DNA of 64,000 nt from Pachyseris speciosa (GCA_016490735.1 JAEMWC010001591.1:23501-87500); one strand, 5' to 3'; counted from the stretch's first letter, positions 11,713 through 24,127 are shown. A program made the numbers and translations. Notes: generated by a model from the sequence alone, not told the origin.

Positions 11713-14700
11713 TCTATTTACAAAAGTTTTCTTGTGTCTCTCCATTTTGATCTGAGGAAGGTGACACCTCCTCCTAAACAAATCTTGTCTTGAGAGATTC
11801 CCAGAGTCCCCGGGGAAATTCCTGAAGTTTGCTCGACTGATTTTACAATCCCCCTGGTTAGCCCAGGAGTTGACCCCACAGGGAAGCCAATGACATGTGC
11901 ATAAATCTACCATCCTGCACCTTAAAAAATACATACTGTTCATTAACTGTCAAGCATTTAATTCTTAATACTGGTAACACCAAGTAAAATTGTTCCCAGT
12001 TTCTGGTACCTGCTACTATTTACAACTGACATCAACTTCACAATTAAAGCCTGAATATTTGAAAGCTGTGTCCATTTTTTGGTTAATTTCACTTGAAATA
12101 AATAACTCTTTTTTCCTTTACTTTACATTAGGGCTAAAAATATTCCTGTCACTAAAATTACTCTGTGGGGTTTCATAATAAAGAATGATCGATACCAAAC
12201 TTTTGTTAGATGCATTTCATTTATATTACACCAAAAATTCTTCGAAAACAGCACCTAAAGACAATATCCCTGGTTTAATTAGGATAATTTATCCTCAAAT
12301 ATTCACTTAAACTATCAAGGGTTCATGCTACTTAGAGTAAACACAGGCTGTGTGTGATTTGCTGTATTTCAATGAAAGAAAAGTGAGTCCTTTGATGACT
12401 TGATAACAACATTTTCTCACACATCTTGATATTCAGGTTTTCTTGTAGCATGAGTCATGTGATTTCTGCCTACTGAAACTGGGACCATGGGTTCATATTT
12501 GCTGTTTGCAAATCTTTTACACCGACAGAATTAATTTGTCTGCCTCCCCTAAAAGAACATTCCAGTCTGACAAAGTAGTTGGGGGAAATAATCAGATTTT
12601 TTGGGGGGACTACAATTATATAAAATACTGAAAATTAAGTGTAATGCAATTGGTGCCTTTTGGTTAGATAACCAACATGCATGTTGTAAATATCTAATGC
12701 AAGCCATGAACATTACACTCCTATGATTTGCTCCATTTTTGCCATGGGCAAATGTATCCACAAGGGAATAACTGTTTAAAAAATCTTTTGGTTTGAGTTA
12801 GTTTTTCAGTTTTGTTGCAACAGATTTTGTCCCCATTAGTTTTTTGATGTTATTTTTCTTCAGGACATGGTCTTCAAAAGTTTGTCTTGTTTTGTAACTT
12901 GTTGTTGTATGGTCAGAGTCTCTTTCTTCAAATTACCGTTCCTTCTCCGTAGAAATACTGAAAACAAGGGAGAAAGTCACAAAAAAAATATTGACTTGTG
13001 GCTTTGAAAACAAATTATCCCATTTAATTCATATTTTGAAAAGTCTGAACCTTAAACTCTCAGTTCTACATTTAGATGTTGGCACTTTATTTATTGATTG
13101 TGTTTTCATTTACACCTGTGAATGTTATTTTTTTTATTACTGTCGAGAACATTGGTGTTTTTTTGTCAAGTGGAAAGGTATTTACATAGTTTTCTCAGTA
13201 AGAGTTTTGTCCACTTGAACTCAAAATCTTACATGTACCTAAGCTGAAATTTAACTGGAGAAAGGTACGAAAAGTCGAAGAATTAAAACTAGATTGAACT
13301 CGACATAAGAAGGACGACAAAAACTTGAATATTCTTGGTACCTCGCGGTAATTTTGATCGCATAGGCTGACCCTCAGCGGTCCGCACAAGGTCGGATACT
13401 GTGCCATTTAATGTGCTTTTCATGTGTTTTTTACCTGCTGGTAATGTTTCTTTAAGATAACTGAATTTTTGTGTTGGCATATATCTAAAATGGTTTGTTT
13501 CTTTCAGCTCTGCTACATTATTTAGTGTCCAAAATAAAAGCAAAGTCTGGTTGCACAAATCACCAGACCGAATTAACACGGGATTAACAGCTAGCTGCGA
13601 AATTATAACAAGACCTTTTACAGCGGTCAATTAAACATACTTTGTAGTAAGTTTTAAGGCGTCTCTTTCAGTATTTCTAAAGTTAACGTTTCTTCTTTAA
13701 ACCCCCTTTCAAGGAGAATGCACTAACGTTTTTCACCCCGCTAGCTACCCGCAAAAATGTACAAAGGATTTTCACAAGATCCGTGGCTTTTCTTCGTGAC
13801 ATTATTAAATATTCAACGTTGTTTTACTCAAATGTCAATGAATGTTCGTTGTGTGGCCCAGTTTAACTTAACCTTAAGCTTATACAGCCTTAAAAGGCAT
13901 TATATCTGCACTGAAAATGAATAAACAGGCCTGATGGGGGTTAGTTGTTTCACGTCAAAATCAGATCCGTTGCATTTGCGTGTGTTTACATTTTCCGTGT
14001 TTGGAAGCCCACTCAAAGCAGCCATGATAATAAGTATGCCAATTAAAAAACTGACTTGAGTTATACATTTACCCATAGTTAGTAGAGGAGACTCCTCTAC
14101 TAACTATGATTTACCCATTTTTTCCTTAACCAACTCTTATCTATACTTTTTCGAAGCGTTTGGATTGTCCTTTTCAGTCCTGTGTTTTCAGCTGTTAGTA
14201 GTTTACACTCACGAGAGAGTTATTCGATCCTCTCAATCTCGCTTGCACACTTGAGAAAAACACTTTCTGGAGTTGCTGTCGCTGAAACCTGACCACCAAC
14301 ACTTGAACTGTTTTCGTTTGTTTTCTCTTCTGTTTTTATTTTCTTCGCCGGCTGATATTTACTAGAAAACTGCCCGCCGATAAATTGGCAGAAAATTTTT
14401 TTTTCGCAACTTTCGTTGTAAACAAAAGAAGCCCGCGTTTCCAGGAAACAGCAGTCTTTCAAGGTAAACTACTCTGCGCATGTCATAAAATTTCGGGGTT
14501 GTGGACATAGGTTAAGGACATAAGAGGGTGGATCCCCTTCCGTGAGGGGTAACTTTGGATTTTCGAGTGATTATTTGTATAATTTTGTGTTAAAAAGCAC
14601 AATCTGACTTTATGTCGTCCAAAGCCGCATTTTGCCCTCATTTTAGTCAAAGGAGCCGAGGAGGCCTGGGAATAGGTTTGATAGGTCAGCGGTTGCCTTC

Positions 14701-14999
14701 TAGAACCCAGTCCATCACACTCGTTCCAAGATGGCGTCCTCCACGTTGTCATCGAGGAACAATGGAAGTCAGCCAGCCAAGGCAGAGATAGCTCGAGACT
14801 CGAGAGCGTACTCTGCCATCAATCAGTGGAAAAAATAAGACTCGGGGGAACTGTGATGCAAAAAACATAAGCATACATGATCGGATTCAGCAATATCCAG
14901 GAAAAGGACTATCAATCAAAGACGGGAAGTTGTTTTTGTTGAAAAATGTAACTGAAAATCTGAAAAATGTAATATTCTATTTTTAAAAAATCGGAAAAA
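10271..14999. other. Long intergenic or intronic stretch, no gene recognised
   Basis: AT-rich, holding one ATA microsatellite. Minus-strand open frames of 80-113 codons (14220-14752 and 13289-13630) have fairly even composition and could be exons, but I see no domain and no pair of splice sites that fit. A short palindrome around 14080-14110 reads AGTAGAGGAGACTCCTCTACT. Confidence 0.35.
11517..11576. repeat. (ATA)n microsatellite
   Basis: About 20 perfect trinucleotide units read directly. Confidence 0.97.
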
Positions 15000-15130
15000 G
15001 TGAGCATTTTTATGTAACCCACGAGCGCTTTTTAAAAAAAATAGCATTATTTTAGCACTTTTTTGGCAAAAAACAAGCACTGCTTTACGCATTTAATGCT
15101 ATTTTTACGAGCACTATCGGTAAGAGGCTA
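15000..15130 (-). repeat. Repeat end CTCTTACCGATAGTGCT, minus orientation
   Basis: The reverse complement contains CTCTTACCGATAGTGCT and then AGCATTA/AGTGCT words, matching the copy at 10125-10270. Directly downstream (15130-15250) the reverse complement gives a CG-rich ORF, which I read as repeat-derived. Confidence 0.45.
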
Positions 15131-15344
15131 GCCGCGCAAAGCCTGCATGGAAGGCGCTAGAAAAGAAAATGGAACTGAGGAAGCGGACGCGCGCGCTAAC
15201 TCCCTCCCGTCCCGTCGCACTCCGTGCTCTTTCCTCTCGCTTTTCCTCTCGCTTTCCCTCTCTAGGTATGCAGCTAGGGGAGAATGTCGGATTGCTAAAC
15301 CTTTTTTTTTTTGTCATTTTCGAGCGAATCTGCGTTTTCAGTCT

Positions 15345-15476
15345 TCAGCGTTCAGTTCCCGGTGTGATGGTCTATCTCTCATCTGATGATTAAATGCTCG
15401 GAGATATTAGCTGCACAAGCTACTCTAAAATCCGAGGGTAAATAATGTGATGTATGTATGTATGTATGTATGTAAG
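15345..15476 (+). mobile_element. Coral tRNA-SINE, 3' end (plus)
   Basis: The segment GTTCCCGGTGTGATGGTCTA through GATATTAGCTGCACAAGCTA and a (GTAT)n tail is the reverse complement of 35400-35510. It is the 3' part of the SINE whose tRNA-like head is seen at 29490-29560. The tetranucleotide tail fits the SINE 3' end. Confidence 0.7.
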
Positions 15477-16204
15477 GAAAAGGATCTGCCAGCTGCACTT
15501 GTTATGCTCCTCTTGGGTTCAGACAACTTCTTGTTTTTAAACAAACTGTCATCAAAACAGGTAAATTTCCTGTCCTTCATAGCCTGCGTGACAGGCGTAG
15601 AAAGTGGATGGAAGGAACGGAAAAGGGAGAGGGGAGTAGCCCTCTCCCTGTCCCTCCCTCCCTAACCCCTTTCTACGAGCTTCTACGAGCCAAGTCTTTG
15701 AGTATCACTTTGAAAATTTCCAGTTGAGAATTGTACACTCCGTTCTAATTAACATCGCGGTCTCCGCAATCAGTGCCAGGAAACTGCAGGAAACCCCCTA
15801 CCCTATTCCTCCATTATTTTCGTTCCTTAATAGGAACTCGTTCCCAATTTCGGCTTAAAATGTAAGTAGTTCGCGCTCCAATTTTCAGCTAGCTTCCCAC
15901 GCAGTCGTGAGAGCTGGCTAATTTCAGCACCTTCTTCGCTTGTCATCGTTTCTCCGTACAACATAACCCTTTTCCAACCGCTTTTCAAATCTCCTTTCAA
16001 GTTCTGTTTAACAATTCCAGATTACGGATATTAAACTCTTTACCTTTAAAGCAGATCTAGTTGGAAGTTTTATTTGACTAGATCTTTTTATTTTTGACCT
16101 GTACATGTCAACATGTGTCATAGCCTTTGCACAGTTTTGCCGGTCAGGCCAATCCTACCCCACACCAAGTTTGTGTTCGATCACGAGCCCTGGTTCGATA
16201 AATT
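15477..16204. other. Intergenic DNA with a fragment of a GCCTGCGTG repeat
   Basis: TAGCCTGCGTGACAGGCGTAG at about 15580 resembles one end of the MITE at 54351-54453. Otherwise nothing is recognised. Confidence 0.4.
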
Positions 16205-16803
16205 ATTGGAGACAGTGTGATGGACTAAAACAATATTGAAGGAATTCCTTTTTTGCTATTCACCGATTAGATACTTGTCTATACATGTATTGAAAAACAG
16301 AATTTTTTCTTATTTATTTGTTCCGTCCCCTCCCACCTTTTGTTCCCTCCCCTCCCATCCCATGACACAACAAACAAACCAATTGGCATTGTCACGTTCA
16401 GTGTAACGCAAGACAGGAGGCGAAGTTTAATATTCTTGTTGGGTTAATATTAATAACGGTTCGCGATGTTGAGTTTATAGCTTAGAAACTTTGAAGACCG
16501 TAGCCGCATGAAAACCATCAATGATGGAAAGAAAATTGCAGAAAGTAGTGCCATTGAATAGGGTCGCTTGTGTTTGCTGGAAGCATTCAGAGCATTTTCT
16601 CCGTGGGCAGGCCGTGAGTGTATGTTTGCATGTGGTTGTTTCAAAATTATTAGCATAATGTATTTTATGTTTGTGTGTCCCCTCAAGATGCATATAATAT
16701 CTACAATTACCAAATTACAAAACTTTAACTTTAGAATTTGATATTTTCCATCTCGTGGTTCACAACGTGAATTAACGAAATTTATTCAATAGACTACTTA
16801 CAA
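16205..16803 (-). mobile_element. Unclassified interspersed element, copy B (right half only)
   Basis: Reverse complement of 8410-9010, joined to unrelated DNA at CTTACAAC (16796-16803). It lacks the left half present in copies A and D. The minus-strand ORFs match plus-strand ORFs of copies A and D only because the sequence is the same repeat. Confidence 0.75.
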
Positions 16804-18492
16804 CAGGGTGAGTCAGCTGAAAGCAATGAAAGCACTTTTAGGGGACTCGCGCTCTGAAGGAAGTCTTAGTTTTCGAGGAATTAGGGCTAGCCTGTTGTCC
16901 TCGTTGCGGTTGCGGTTTCGTTTCATTAACCTGATTAAAGTGCAGTTTCGGCTACAGCTGCAGTAACAATTGGCGCCATGTGAGACTTAAGTTTACCTAA
17001 AAAACGATCTAATGCCGTTTGTTTGGGGTGGGGATTTCAAATAACAAAAACTAAATTTACTTCACACCGTCTTTAAAAGCAACTTTGATTATAATTGTAT
17101 TCTTTCATAGGTTTACAATTTTCCACTGCAAGAATAATATTATTATGGAAGGAGCTCGTCATTCAGAAGGTAGGGCAAACCAATCAGTGAAGGTTTTAAA
17201 CTAAGTTTAATTGTTATCAGTACAGACAAATTATTGCACAAGATTTTTTCCAGCAATTAATGTATCAGTGATAGGGAATTGCAGCTTTTGTCCAAAGTTC
17301 AATGAAATGATCAGATAATCCCTCTTTATTTTCATATTTTGTTTGTTTTTTGTTTTTGTTTTTGTTTTTTTGTTGTTCAACTTTATCTAGCAGTTCTCAT
17401 CATCACAACTCAATTGTCTTGGTCACCAAGCCATTATTGTGTAGGAATTTCAAACCTAATTTTTGTTAGTTCTTCTTATAGATCTTTGTTCATGGAATTT
17501 TCTGAAAAAATATCTGTTTGAGGAAGGAAATATTGCCTAGCAAGTTGTCACCCAGTTGTCTCGAAAATGTGATGCAAAGAGGAATCCTAAAATCTCTTGC
17601 TAATTTCTAAGGTTTTCAGGCAGGTTTTGGAGCCAGGGGTGCAAATTAGATGATGACATAGCAGTCCAATTACCTTACATTATTTGGGAGATGGTGCAAT
17701 TTTCTGAATCACTTTAGACTGAAAGATTTTAACCCAGACAAACAGATATACTCTCAGTTTCAGTAACATTCTAAGTTTTTGCTGTATAACTGGGAGCAGG
17801 TTAATTTACAGGGGTTGATGGTAATGAAATTGGTGTGCGAGGTATTCCCTCCTCTTTTGATCAGTCCCCAAATATTATTATTTTCCAACTATCCTCGGCT
17901 AAGGAGCCTGTTACCAGTGTATTGCGATATTGTTCAAGAAATGAACTAGCTTGCTGCTTTTATCACACACCAATTTACACTTCTCAGGGGTACCCAAACG
18001 AACTAAATCACCCAAAAGCTGTAGAAAGGCATTTTTAAGTCCATTATGGTGTTTAAAATCTGTTTTAAGTGATGTTTTCATTAGCTAGAAGAAGTTCACC
18101 TGTTCGGATTCCCTAGCTGATTTTTTAATTGCCCAAAAATATTAGGGAACAAAATCTTCCTTTTAGAAAATGCAAGCTGAAATGAACTTTCCACGAACTC
18201 TTCTATGGAACTGTTTTCTTTCCGAAAATACTAGCTGACGTTTTAGACTGCCAAAAACAGCCATAACGACCTTTCCGAAAACCTTAGGGGCTATGATTTC
18301 CAAATTGCGAATCTTTCAGGCCAGTCGTTTTAGTTACGAAAATCCGAGGGCACTCTTTAATCGACGCCGAAAACCCAGGGCGAATTACCCTCTACCAAAC
18401 AGATATCCACCGATACTTGTCATTGGGTGCCCCTGACTTCTGACTTGATATAACTGATTTAAAAAAATTGCAAATTTTGTCTTATTTGTCAG
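16804..18492. other. Probable intron or upstream region of the zinc-knuckle gene
   Basis: AT-rich, no recognised exon. A polypyrimidine tract ending TTATTTGTCAG at 18482-18492 is the acceptor of the next exon. A segment near 18240-18440 (CGAAAA words, ending TTGGGTGCCCCTG) resembles 23150-23530. Confidence 0.4.
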
Positions 18493-19059
18493 AGAGAATG
18501 GACTGGCTTGATGAAGCCATTGAGGAGGATAGGAGAGAGCAGGAGAGAAGGGAAGAGGAGAGAAGAAGAGAACAGTAGAGAAGAGGAGAAGAAGAGAGAA
18601 GAAGAGAGGAGGAGAGAAGGGAAGAGGAGAGAAGAAGAGAACAGGAGAGAAGGGAAGAGGAGAGAAGAAGAGAACAGGAGAGAAGAGGAGAAGAAGAGAG
18701 AAGAAGAGAGGAGGAGAGAAGGGAAGAGGAGAGAAGAAGAGAACAGGAGAGAAGAGGAGAAGAAGAGAGAAGAAGAGAGGAGGAGAGAAGGGAAGAGGAG
18801 AGAAGAAGAGAACAGGAGAGAAGAGGAGAAGAAGAGAGAAGAAGGGAAGAGGAGAGAAGAAGAGAAGAGGAGAGAAGGGAAGAGGAGAGAAGAACAGACG
18901 AGAGGAGAAGAAGAGACGAGAGGAGAAGAAGAGAACAGAGCAGAACAAGAGACAACAGCAGAAGAAGAGATGAGAGGAGAAGAGGGGTAGAGGAAAGAGG
19001 AAGACAATACAGAGGAAGAAATAGAGGGGAAGATAGAAGACATGGAGGAAGAAAAAACG
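18493..19059 (+). pseudogene. E/R-rich repeat exon of a CCHC zinc-knuckle protein, with an in-frame TAG
   Basis: The acceptor TTATTTGTCAG precedes an exon whose frame (codons from 18498) begins MDWLDEAIEEDRREQERREE. It continues as E/R-rich helix repeats, then an R/D/G-rich tail ending RGEDRRHGGRKN, and closes at donor ACG|GTATGC. The phase (one base left over) joins exactly to the next exon to give RKN-V-RCHKC. Spacings between GAAGGG words (33, 69, 69, 54, 33 bp) are all multiples of three, as expected for a translated minisatellite. However, codon 27 is TAG (18576-18578) where the other repeats have GAG, so this allele would be truncated unless the base is an error or polymorphism. An alternative frame starting at 18508 has no stop through the array but ends at 18990 and does not join the zinc knuckle. 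The leucine/serine-rich minus-strand frames are shadows. Confidence 0.6.
18545..18935. repeat. Purine-rich GAGGAGAGAAG minisatellite
   Basis: Purine-only plus strand with nested 33- and 69-bp periods. It lies inside the exon above and keeps the reading frame. Confidence 0.9.
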
Positions 19060-19628
19060 GTATGCAGGATAATCTTAAAAAACTCAAAAGTTAGTTATAG
19101 TGTTATACTCCACATCACATTAGATGCAAGGCATTTTGGAGGCAGAAGGCTCTTAAGATTTTTTTTTCAAAATCCAGCAATCCAGTGATACTTGTCTATT
19201 GTGATGAACAGCACTTAACACAGATAACAGTCTAGTCTTAGTTTCAACATCTGTTAAACATTATCATTCCTATCAGAGCAATATGTGGAGCATGATTTAT
19301 TATATCGAGTTGGAGCAAGCAATACTGAATTACAGATAAAGCAATACAAACAAGCAATTACAAAAATGAGACTAGCATATTTTTGGGGGGTTCTTGCACC
19401 TTATGCCCAACATGATGACGATGAAACAGGACAAACAGCGAGAATAAAAACGAGCCTTCAATGCACAAACTTGCAACACATATGAAGCGAATAGCATATG
19501 ATGTTGAGATCACATGACCAACTGTCCTTTGCAGGTTCATTCTCTTTGGGAAACCCCCGACAAATCAATATAAGTGTTAAATTTGAAGTCAATAAATTTT
19601 AAATACCTGTCTTTTTGTATTATTTCAG

Positions 19629-19738
19629 TACGTTGCCACAAGTGCCACCAGTTTGGCCATATTCAAGCCAACTGTACTCAAGGACGGAAGGCAACTCAGT
19701 TGGAAGCCAGCAAACATGGAAATAAAGACAATCACATT
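19629..19738 (+). CDS. CCHC zinc-knuckle exon (partial gene)
   Basis: The acceptor GTATTATTTCAG opens a 110-bp exon encoding V-RCHKCHQFGHIQANC-TQGRKATQLEASKH and then GNKDNHI. It ends at donor ATT|GTAAAT. The CHKCHQFGHIQANC motif is a complete CX2CX4HX4C zinc knuckle, a fold that binds single-stranded nucleic acid in RNA-processing factors and Gag-like proteins. The preceding R/E/D/G-rich exon makes an RNA-associated nuclear protein likely. This is inference; CIR1-like proteins have a similar NVRCxKC start. I found neither the first nor the last exon. Confidence 0.6.
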
Positions 19739-20722
19739 GTAAATAATTTTTATTTTCATGCATCTCTTGATAATGTAAGATTCCAATAACTTTAGGAATT
19801 TTACATTATCAAGATGTTTAAGCCTTGATTCCATGAACTCTCACACCTATTTCAAATGACTAACAAATGTTCATAGTCTGTACAACAAAATTCACAACAA
19901 TATTATCACTAGAGGGTCAGTCACACCGTAACAGGTGTGGCTTACATCAACTAGTGTCTAAAGTGCTTTTTTTATTTTTTATTTTTTTATTTTTTTGGCA
20001 TAGAAAAGTTTTTTTTGGCATAGAAAATTTTGAGGGTATTCAGTATTGGTATTGAAGTTCATGGAATTATGGCATTAAGCATACTTTTTTTTAATTTAAA
20101 AAATGAAACAAAAATAAGACATCACTGGTAAACTTTAAGCCTTAAGTCCGGTTCAAATGTCTAACGTCACATGTACCGAATCTAAAGCAAATGAGAAAAA
20201 TTTATTGTTTTCGCTCAGTTTCATTAGCCGTTTGCATCAGGCCTTGTACATTTGAACCCAAGTCCTGTATGGTGTTTCTAGCTGAGAAACTATACAAGAC
20301 TCCACACTCAATTGAAACATATTTGGCAGTAATTGCACAGACTTAAATATTTGTTATAGGGAATTACATACAATACGAAATTTGCAAGTTTTGTCAAAAT
20401 TTTGTCTTTGGCCACTTCTGAGAGTGAAATGGCAAATTTTGAAGATTCTGTTCATGTTATACTTGAACGAATTAAACAGAAGTTATCTTTTTTAGCTTGT
20501 TTTTTTTTTACTAAGTAAGATAAGGACGTTTTGTAGTACATTTTTCTCTGTCATTATGTTTATTTGTTAAAAACCGGGGCCCATTTTCATGAAAGATGGT
20601 TTAGTATGGCACCAGGTTAAGCCAAGCGAAGTTTCAGAAGCGTCTGGAAGAGAATAATAGTACATGATCTCCAACTCAGCCAAATCGGGTTTTAGGAACT
20701 GTGCCCTTGTTGATTATTTCTC
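19739..20722. other. Downstream intron or intergenic DNA of the zinc-knuckle gene
   Basis: AT-rich. A short frame near 20596-20665 (KDGLVWHQVKPSEVSEASGR) could be an exon or a transposase scrap. No supporting splice pair was identified. Confidence 0.3.
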
Positions 20723-21056
20723 TTAAGGTCAGCACACACGGAGGGACTAGTCCCTGCGACTAGTCCCCGCTACTAGTCCCGGGACCAAGTCCCATCGTTT
20801 GAACTAGCCATTATCATTAGAAAATCTAGTCGCAGGGACCAAAATTTGGTCCCTGCGACTTGTCCCACGAATTCAAACCATGTTTGAATTCGTGGGACAA
20901 GTCGCAGGGACTTGTCCCCTCAAATTATGCTGGTCCCTGCGTGTGAACTGTTAGTGGGACTAGTCCCTGCGACCAGTCCCTTCGTGTAAACTCTTCAGGG
21001 GACTAGTTGCAGGGACTAGTCGCAGGGACTAGTCCCCTTGTGTGTGCCGACCTTTA
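20723..21056. mobile_element. PIF/Harbinger-like MITE with TTA target duplication
   Basis: The element 20726-21053 starts AGGTCAGCACACAC and ends GTGTGTGCCGACCT, flanked by TTA (20723-20725 and 21054-21056). The interior is built of many GGGACTAGTCCCTGCGACTA-type words in both orientations, so it folds extensively. A 3-bp TTA/TAA duplication is characteristic of PIF/Harbinger elements. There is no transposase inside. Confidence 0.85.
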
Positions 21057-21087
21057 TAAGTTTTCCACAATAAGCAAGATAAGCTTT

Positions 21088-21117
21088 TTATTTATTTATT
21101 TATTTATTTATTTTTTG
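21088..21117. repeat. (TTTA)n microsatellite
   Basis: About seven tetranucleotide units. Confidence 0.9.
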
Positions 21118-21562
21118 TCGCTAGCAAAGTTTTACTAGAAAGGTTTCTTTCTACTAGAAAAGTGGTAAATTCAGTATTTGTTTCGCCTCACCAAACTCAA
21201 GGCTCTAATTTCGATCCCTGTGTTGTGATAAAGAATATTTGAAATTTTTAGAAAAATCGACGGTCCTTTCTTTTCATTTATGGTTTTATTGTCAAGATGT
21301 TTACAATAATGGGTCAAGTTGTATTGATAATAAAAGATAATACTGATGATAAACAAAAATTTGAAACTATTTTCATCAACCGTGAAATGTCTTCGCACCC
21401 CAGACCCCTTTGATCCCTTATGTAGACTTTGCATTAATTCTTAGGGGTGGGGGTGGTTAACATATAAATCACAGATTATCATTCACTCTCATACTTATCA
21501 CACAAAGTTCTTAAAACCGGTCAGGACAGTTAGACAAATGACCTCTGCCCATTCAAGCCTTT

Positions 21563-21567
<5 letters not shown>

Positions 21568-21605
<38 letters not shown>

Positions 21606-21608
21606 GGT
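21568..21608. repeat. (CT)n / T tract
   Basis: CT dinucleotide run of about 15 units ending in a T homopolymer. Confidence 0.9.
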
Positions 21609-23525
21609 GTGATCGCATTACAAGTAACCTGAAGTAAGGATGGACTTCCCGTTGTCCCCTCTCCCTCGCAATCGTTTTTGGCGCGTTGTAGTCCTTTGCT
21701 AGTTAATGGGTATCAGTTTCTCATCATCAGAGTCGAGCTGGTCAAAGTCTTCCTGAGTCTTCATACAGCCCATTTCCAAGCGGGGTATTTGAAGGATCTC
21801 AGGGTTCTGTTCTAAGCCCTATTTTACATCTTATTTTATAACTTCACCACTTGGGGATATCGTGCGGAGGTATAACATGGGATTTCATTTTTTTATGCGG
21901 ATGATAACCGGTAATACTTGTCCTTTGATCAGGGGGTTAGGTGGGGTTGTTTGATCTGGTTCGATTCCCGAAATGACAAAGCGTAAGCATGAGCTGAAGC
22001 ATCTGCGGTTGCCCAGATTAAAGCCTGTGCTAGCGAAAAAAAAGGTGCAGGAAGCAGGGGATGAAGGAACATCAGCTTAAACTTAATACTGTTAACAGTG
22101 ATAAGTCGGAGCTTCTTGAGACACAATGCCTTTTGCTCATCCCTTTCATACAAACCGCGTTGCCTTGCGAACGTGTCACTGACGTGTGCACAGGGATGAG
22201 AACTCGACAGACTTTTTAAACACAGAAAAGGTAGACTACTAGTAGTCTTAGCAAACGGATACCATTTTTAACCGTGATTACAGTGATTAGTCACATTAGT
22301 CAATGACAGCAATAAACATTCCTAAACATTGGGGAAATTGACTGCGAAAAGGTTTCAGAGGTTTTGCTCAGATCAGTTGTTCAGCTACAGAAACTTTTTG
22401 GCAGCATTTGCTTCTTCCAACCCCGGGAGAGGGGGAGGCGATACTCCCTATATTGCTTATACTGGGACGTGCCGCTGGATAGGGTCAGTGATAGGTTATG
22501 GTCTTTGGCTCTGTTTGGCTCCTCCGCCCTAAACCTGTTATATAATTTCAAGCGAGTTGTCCTGTACCCGTCCTAAACAGGGTTGTTTTTTTTAAGCTGC
22601 GGCGCGACCACATGACTCGCGCCTCAACAAAAAACTGGAGAGCCTGCTCGCAAGCTATCAGAACGGAATCCGAAAACGGAGACTTTAATCTGTATTTATT
22701 CAGCGGGTCATCAGTGAACATTATACCATTTTCACGGGTTAGGGTTTCAAATCTCCAGCGACAACCCTCCACCCGCCCCACCTCCTGGGGAGCTTCCAAC
22801 AGATCTGACAAATGATCAGTGCACAGAGTGTATGTATGTTAACTTTATTTTGACACGGTACATTCATCCAAATTCATCGTAATTACATCATAACCTAACT
22901 ATATCGAACATTAAAAATATCAAAACTATAAAAACTGCTTTACATGATTGCCGTGTTTCTAAAACATAAGTCACTGATAAGTTATCATTATCAGTATTCT
23001 TGCGCTTTTCTCAGCATATTTAATACTTGAGGAAATCCACTTTTCCAACTCCTGCCACTTTTTCCCCTTTGCATTAGTCTATTAGTCCTTGAGTGTCTTC
23101 TGAGTTGATAGCTGGCTGAGCTGCGTTCAAATAGCAAACAGTTGCGTTGAAACCATTACATTTGGTTTTTTGGTACACCTAGAATTTTCGAGAAAAGTTC
23201 TGTCGCCCTAAGAAATTCGATAACACAACCACATCGGTAGGGTTTTCGGACAAATATCAAAAACGATCCCTAAAATTTTCGTCTGCCCAATGGAGTCTCT
23301 AGATAACCTTACGTTTTCGTGCAGCTTCTATGCAAAGCTGGTATTTTCGGAATATGCAAAAACAAGCCCTAAAAAATTCGGCAGGACTTAATGTCCCCTA
23401 GGATGACCGAACAGATCAAATGTTGATAGCGCTGCTCAAAACTCATCTTCTTAGCTTTAAAAGCACTCCAAACAACTTTAAATGGCTTTTTAGAGCATTT
23501 GGGAAAAAAACGTCGTTGGGTGCCC
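21609..23525. other. Intergenic DNA, nothing certain
   Basis: No gene recognised. From 23150 to 23525 the sequence carries repeated CCCTAAAATTTTCG-like words ending in TTGGGTGCCCCTG, shared with 18240-18440. This is probably an old interspersed repeat interrupted by copy C of the element that follows. Confidence 0.35.
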
Positions 23526-24127
23526 CTGTTACAACCGCCAATGTTTACTTTGTGGGTCTCGCAAGCCATAAAGACTGATTACGTTTATGCAGCTTTTTAC
23601 CACAACACAAGATTTCTATTGCATACAATCATTAAAGGAAGTTAAGGCTCATTGTTTAGAAGGCCAGTAAAAGAATCTGAACGGGAAAAAAATATCTTTT
23701 TGCCGATTTTTAGAATTATGCAAATGACTTTGACACCAACGATAATTATGTCAACACATGGATTTTCGTCAATTTTGAGCTCGTGGTGTGTGGAAGCTAA
23801 GGTCATACCCGCCGATTTGAAGCAATATACCAGTTTATTGGAGTATAGACTTTGCTCTGATGTGGTTTTTTATCACGATTTAGACCAAAATTTTGAGATT
23901 TCTTTCCTTTCATTTGGTTAGTTTTCGATATGCAAATTAAGGCTCAAGAGAAGGGTGTCTTCTAATTCAATTTGGGCCTGTGGCGGCGCAAAAATAAAGA
24001 ATTGGAAAATAATTATAGCATTTTTTAAACATGTGTACCAAACCCTTTTCATTGTCAAAAAATAAAGGAAAACTTTTTTTGGTCGCCAAGTCGAGAGGAC
24101 CGCTTTTAGCGGGACTGCCTCTTAAAT
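23526..24127 (-). mobile_element. Unclassified interspersed element, copy C (left half only)
   Basis: Reverse complement of 7629-8410, ending in GGGACTGCCTCTTAAA. It is joined at its other end to GGGTGCCCCTG rather than to the right half found in copies A and D. A plus-strand 89-codon frame (23652-23921) is also open in copy A. Their seven amino-acid differences argue against selection on it. Confidence 0.75.

Noticed and set aside
13289..13630. 113-codon minus-strand ORF
   Set aside because: No motif. A plus-strand TTTCTTTCAG acceptor-like site lies within it, but neither strand gives a convincing exon.
14220..14752. Two adjacent minus-strand ORFs (80 and 89 codons)
   Set aside because: Composition is exon-like, but I found no compatible splice pair or known motif. 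Mentioned only inside the intergenic entry.
18385..19087. Minus-strand ORFs of about 180-200 codons, rich in S/L/F
   Set aside because: They are the complement of a purine-rich minisatellite whose plus strand joins in phase to a zinc-knuckle exon. Composition is pure repeat.
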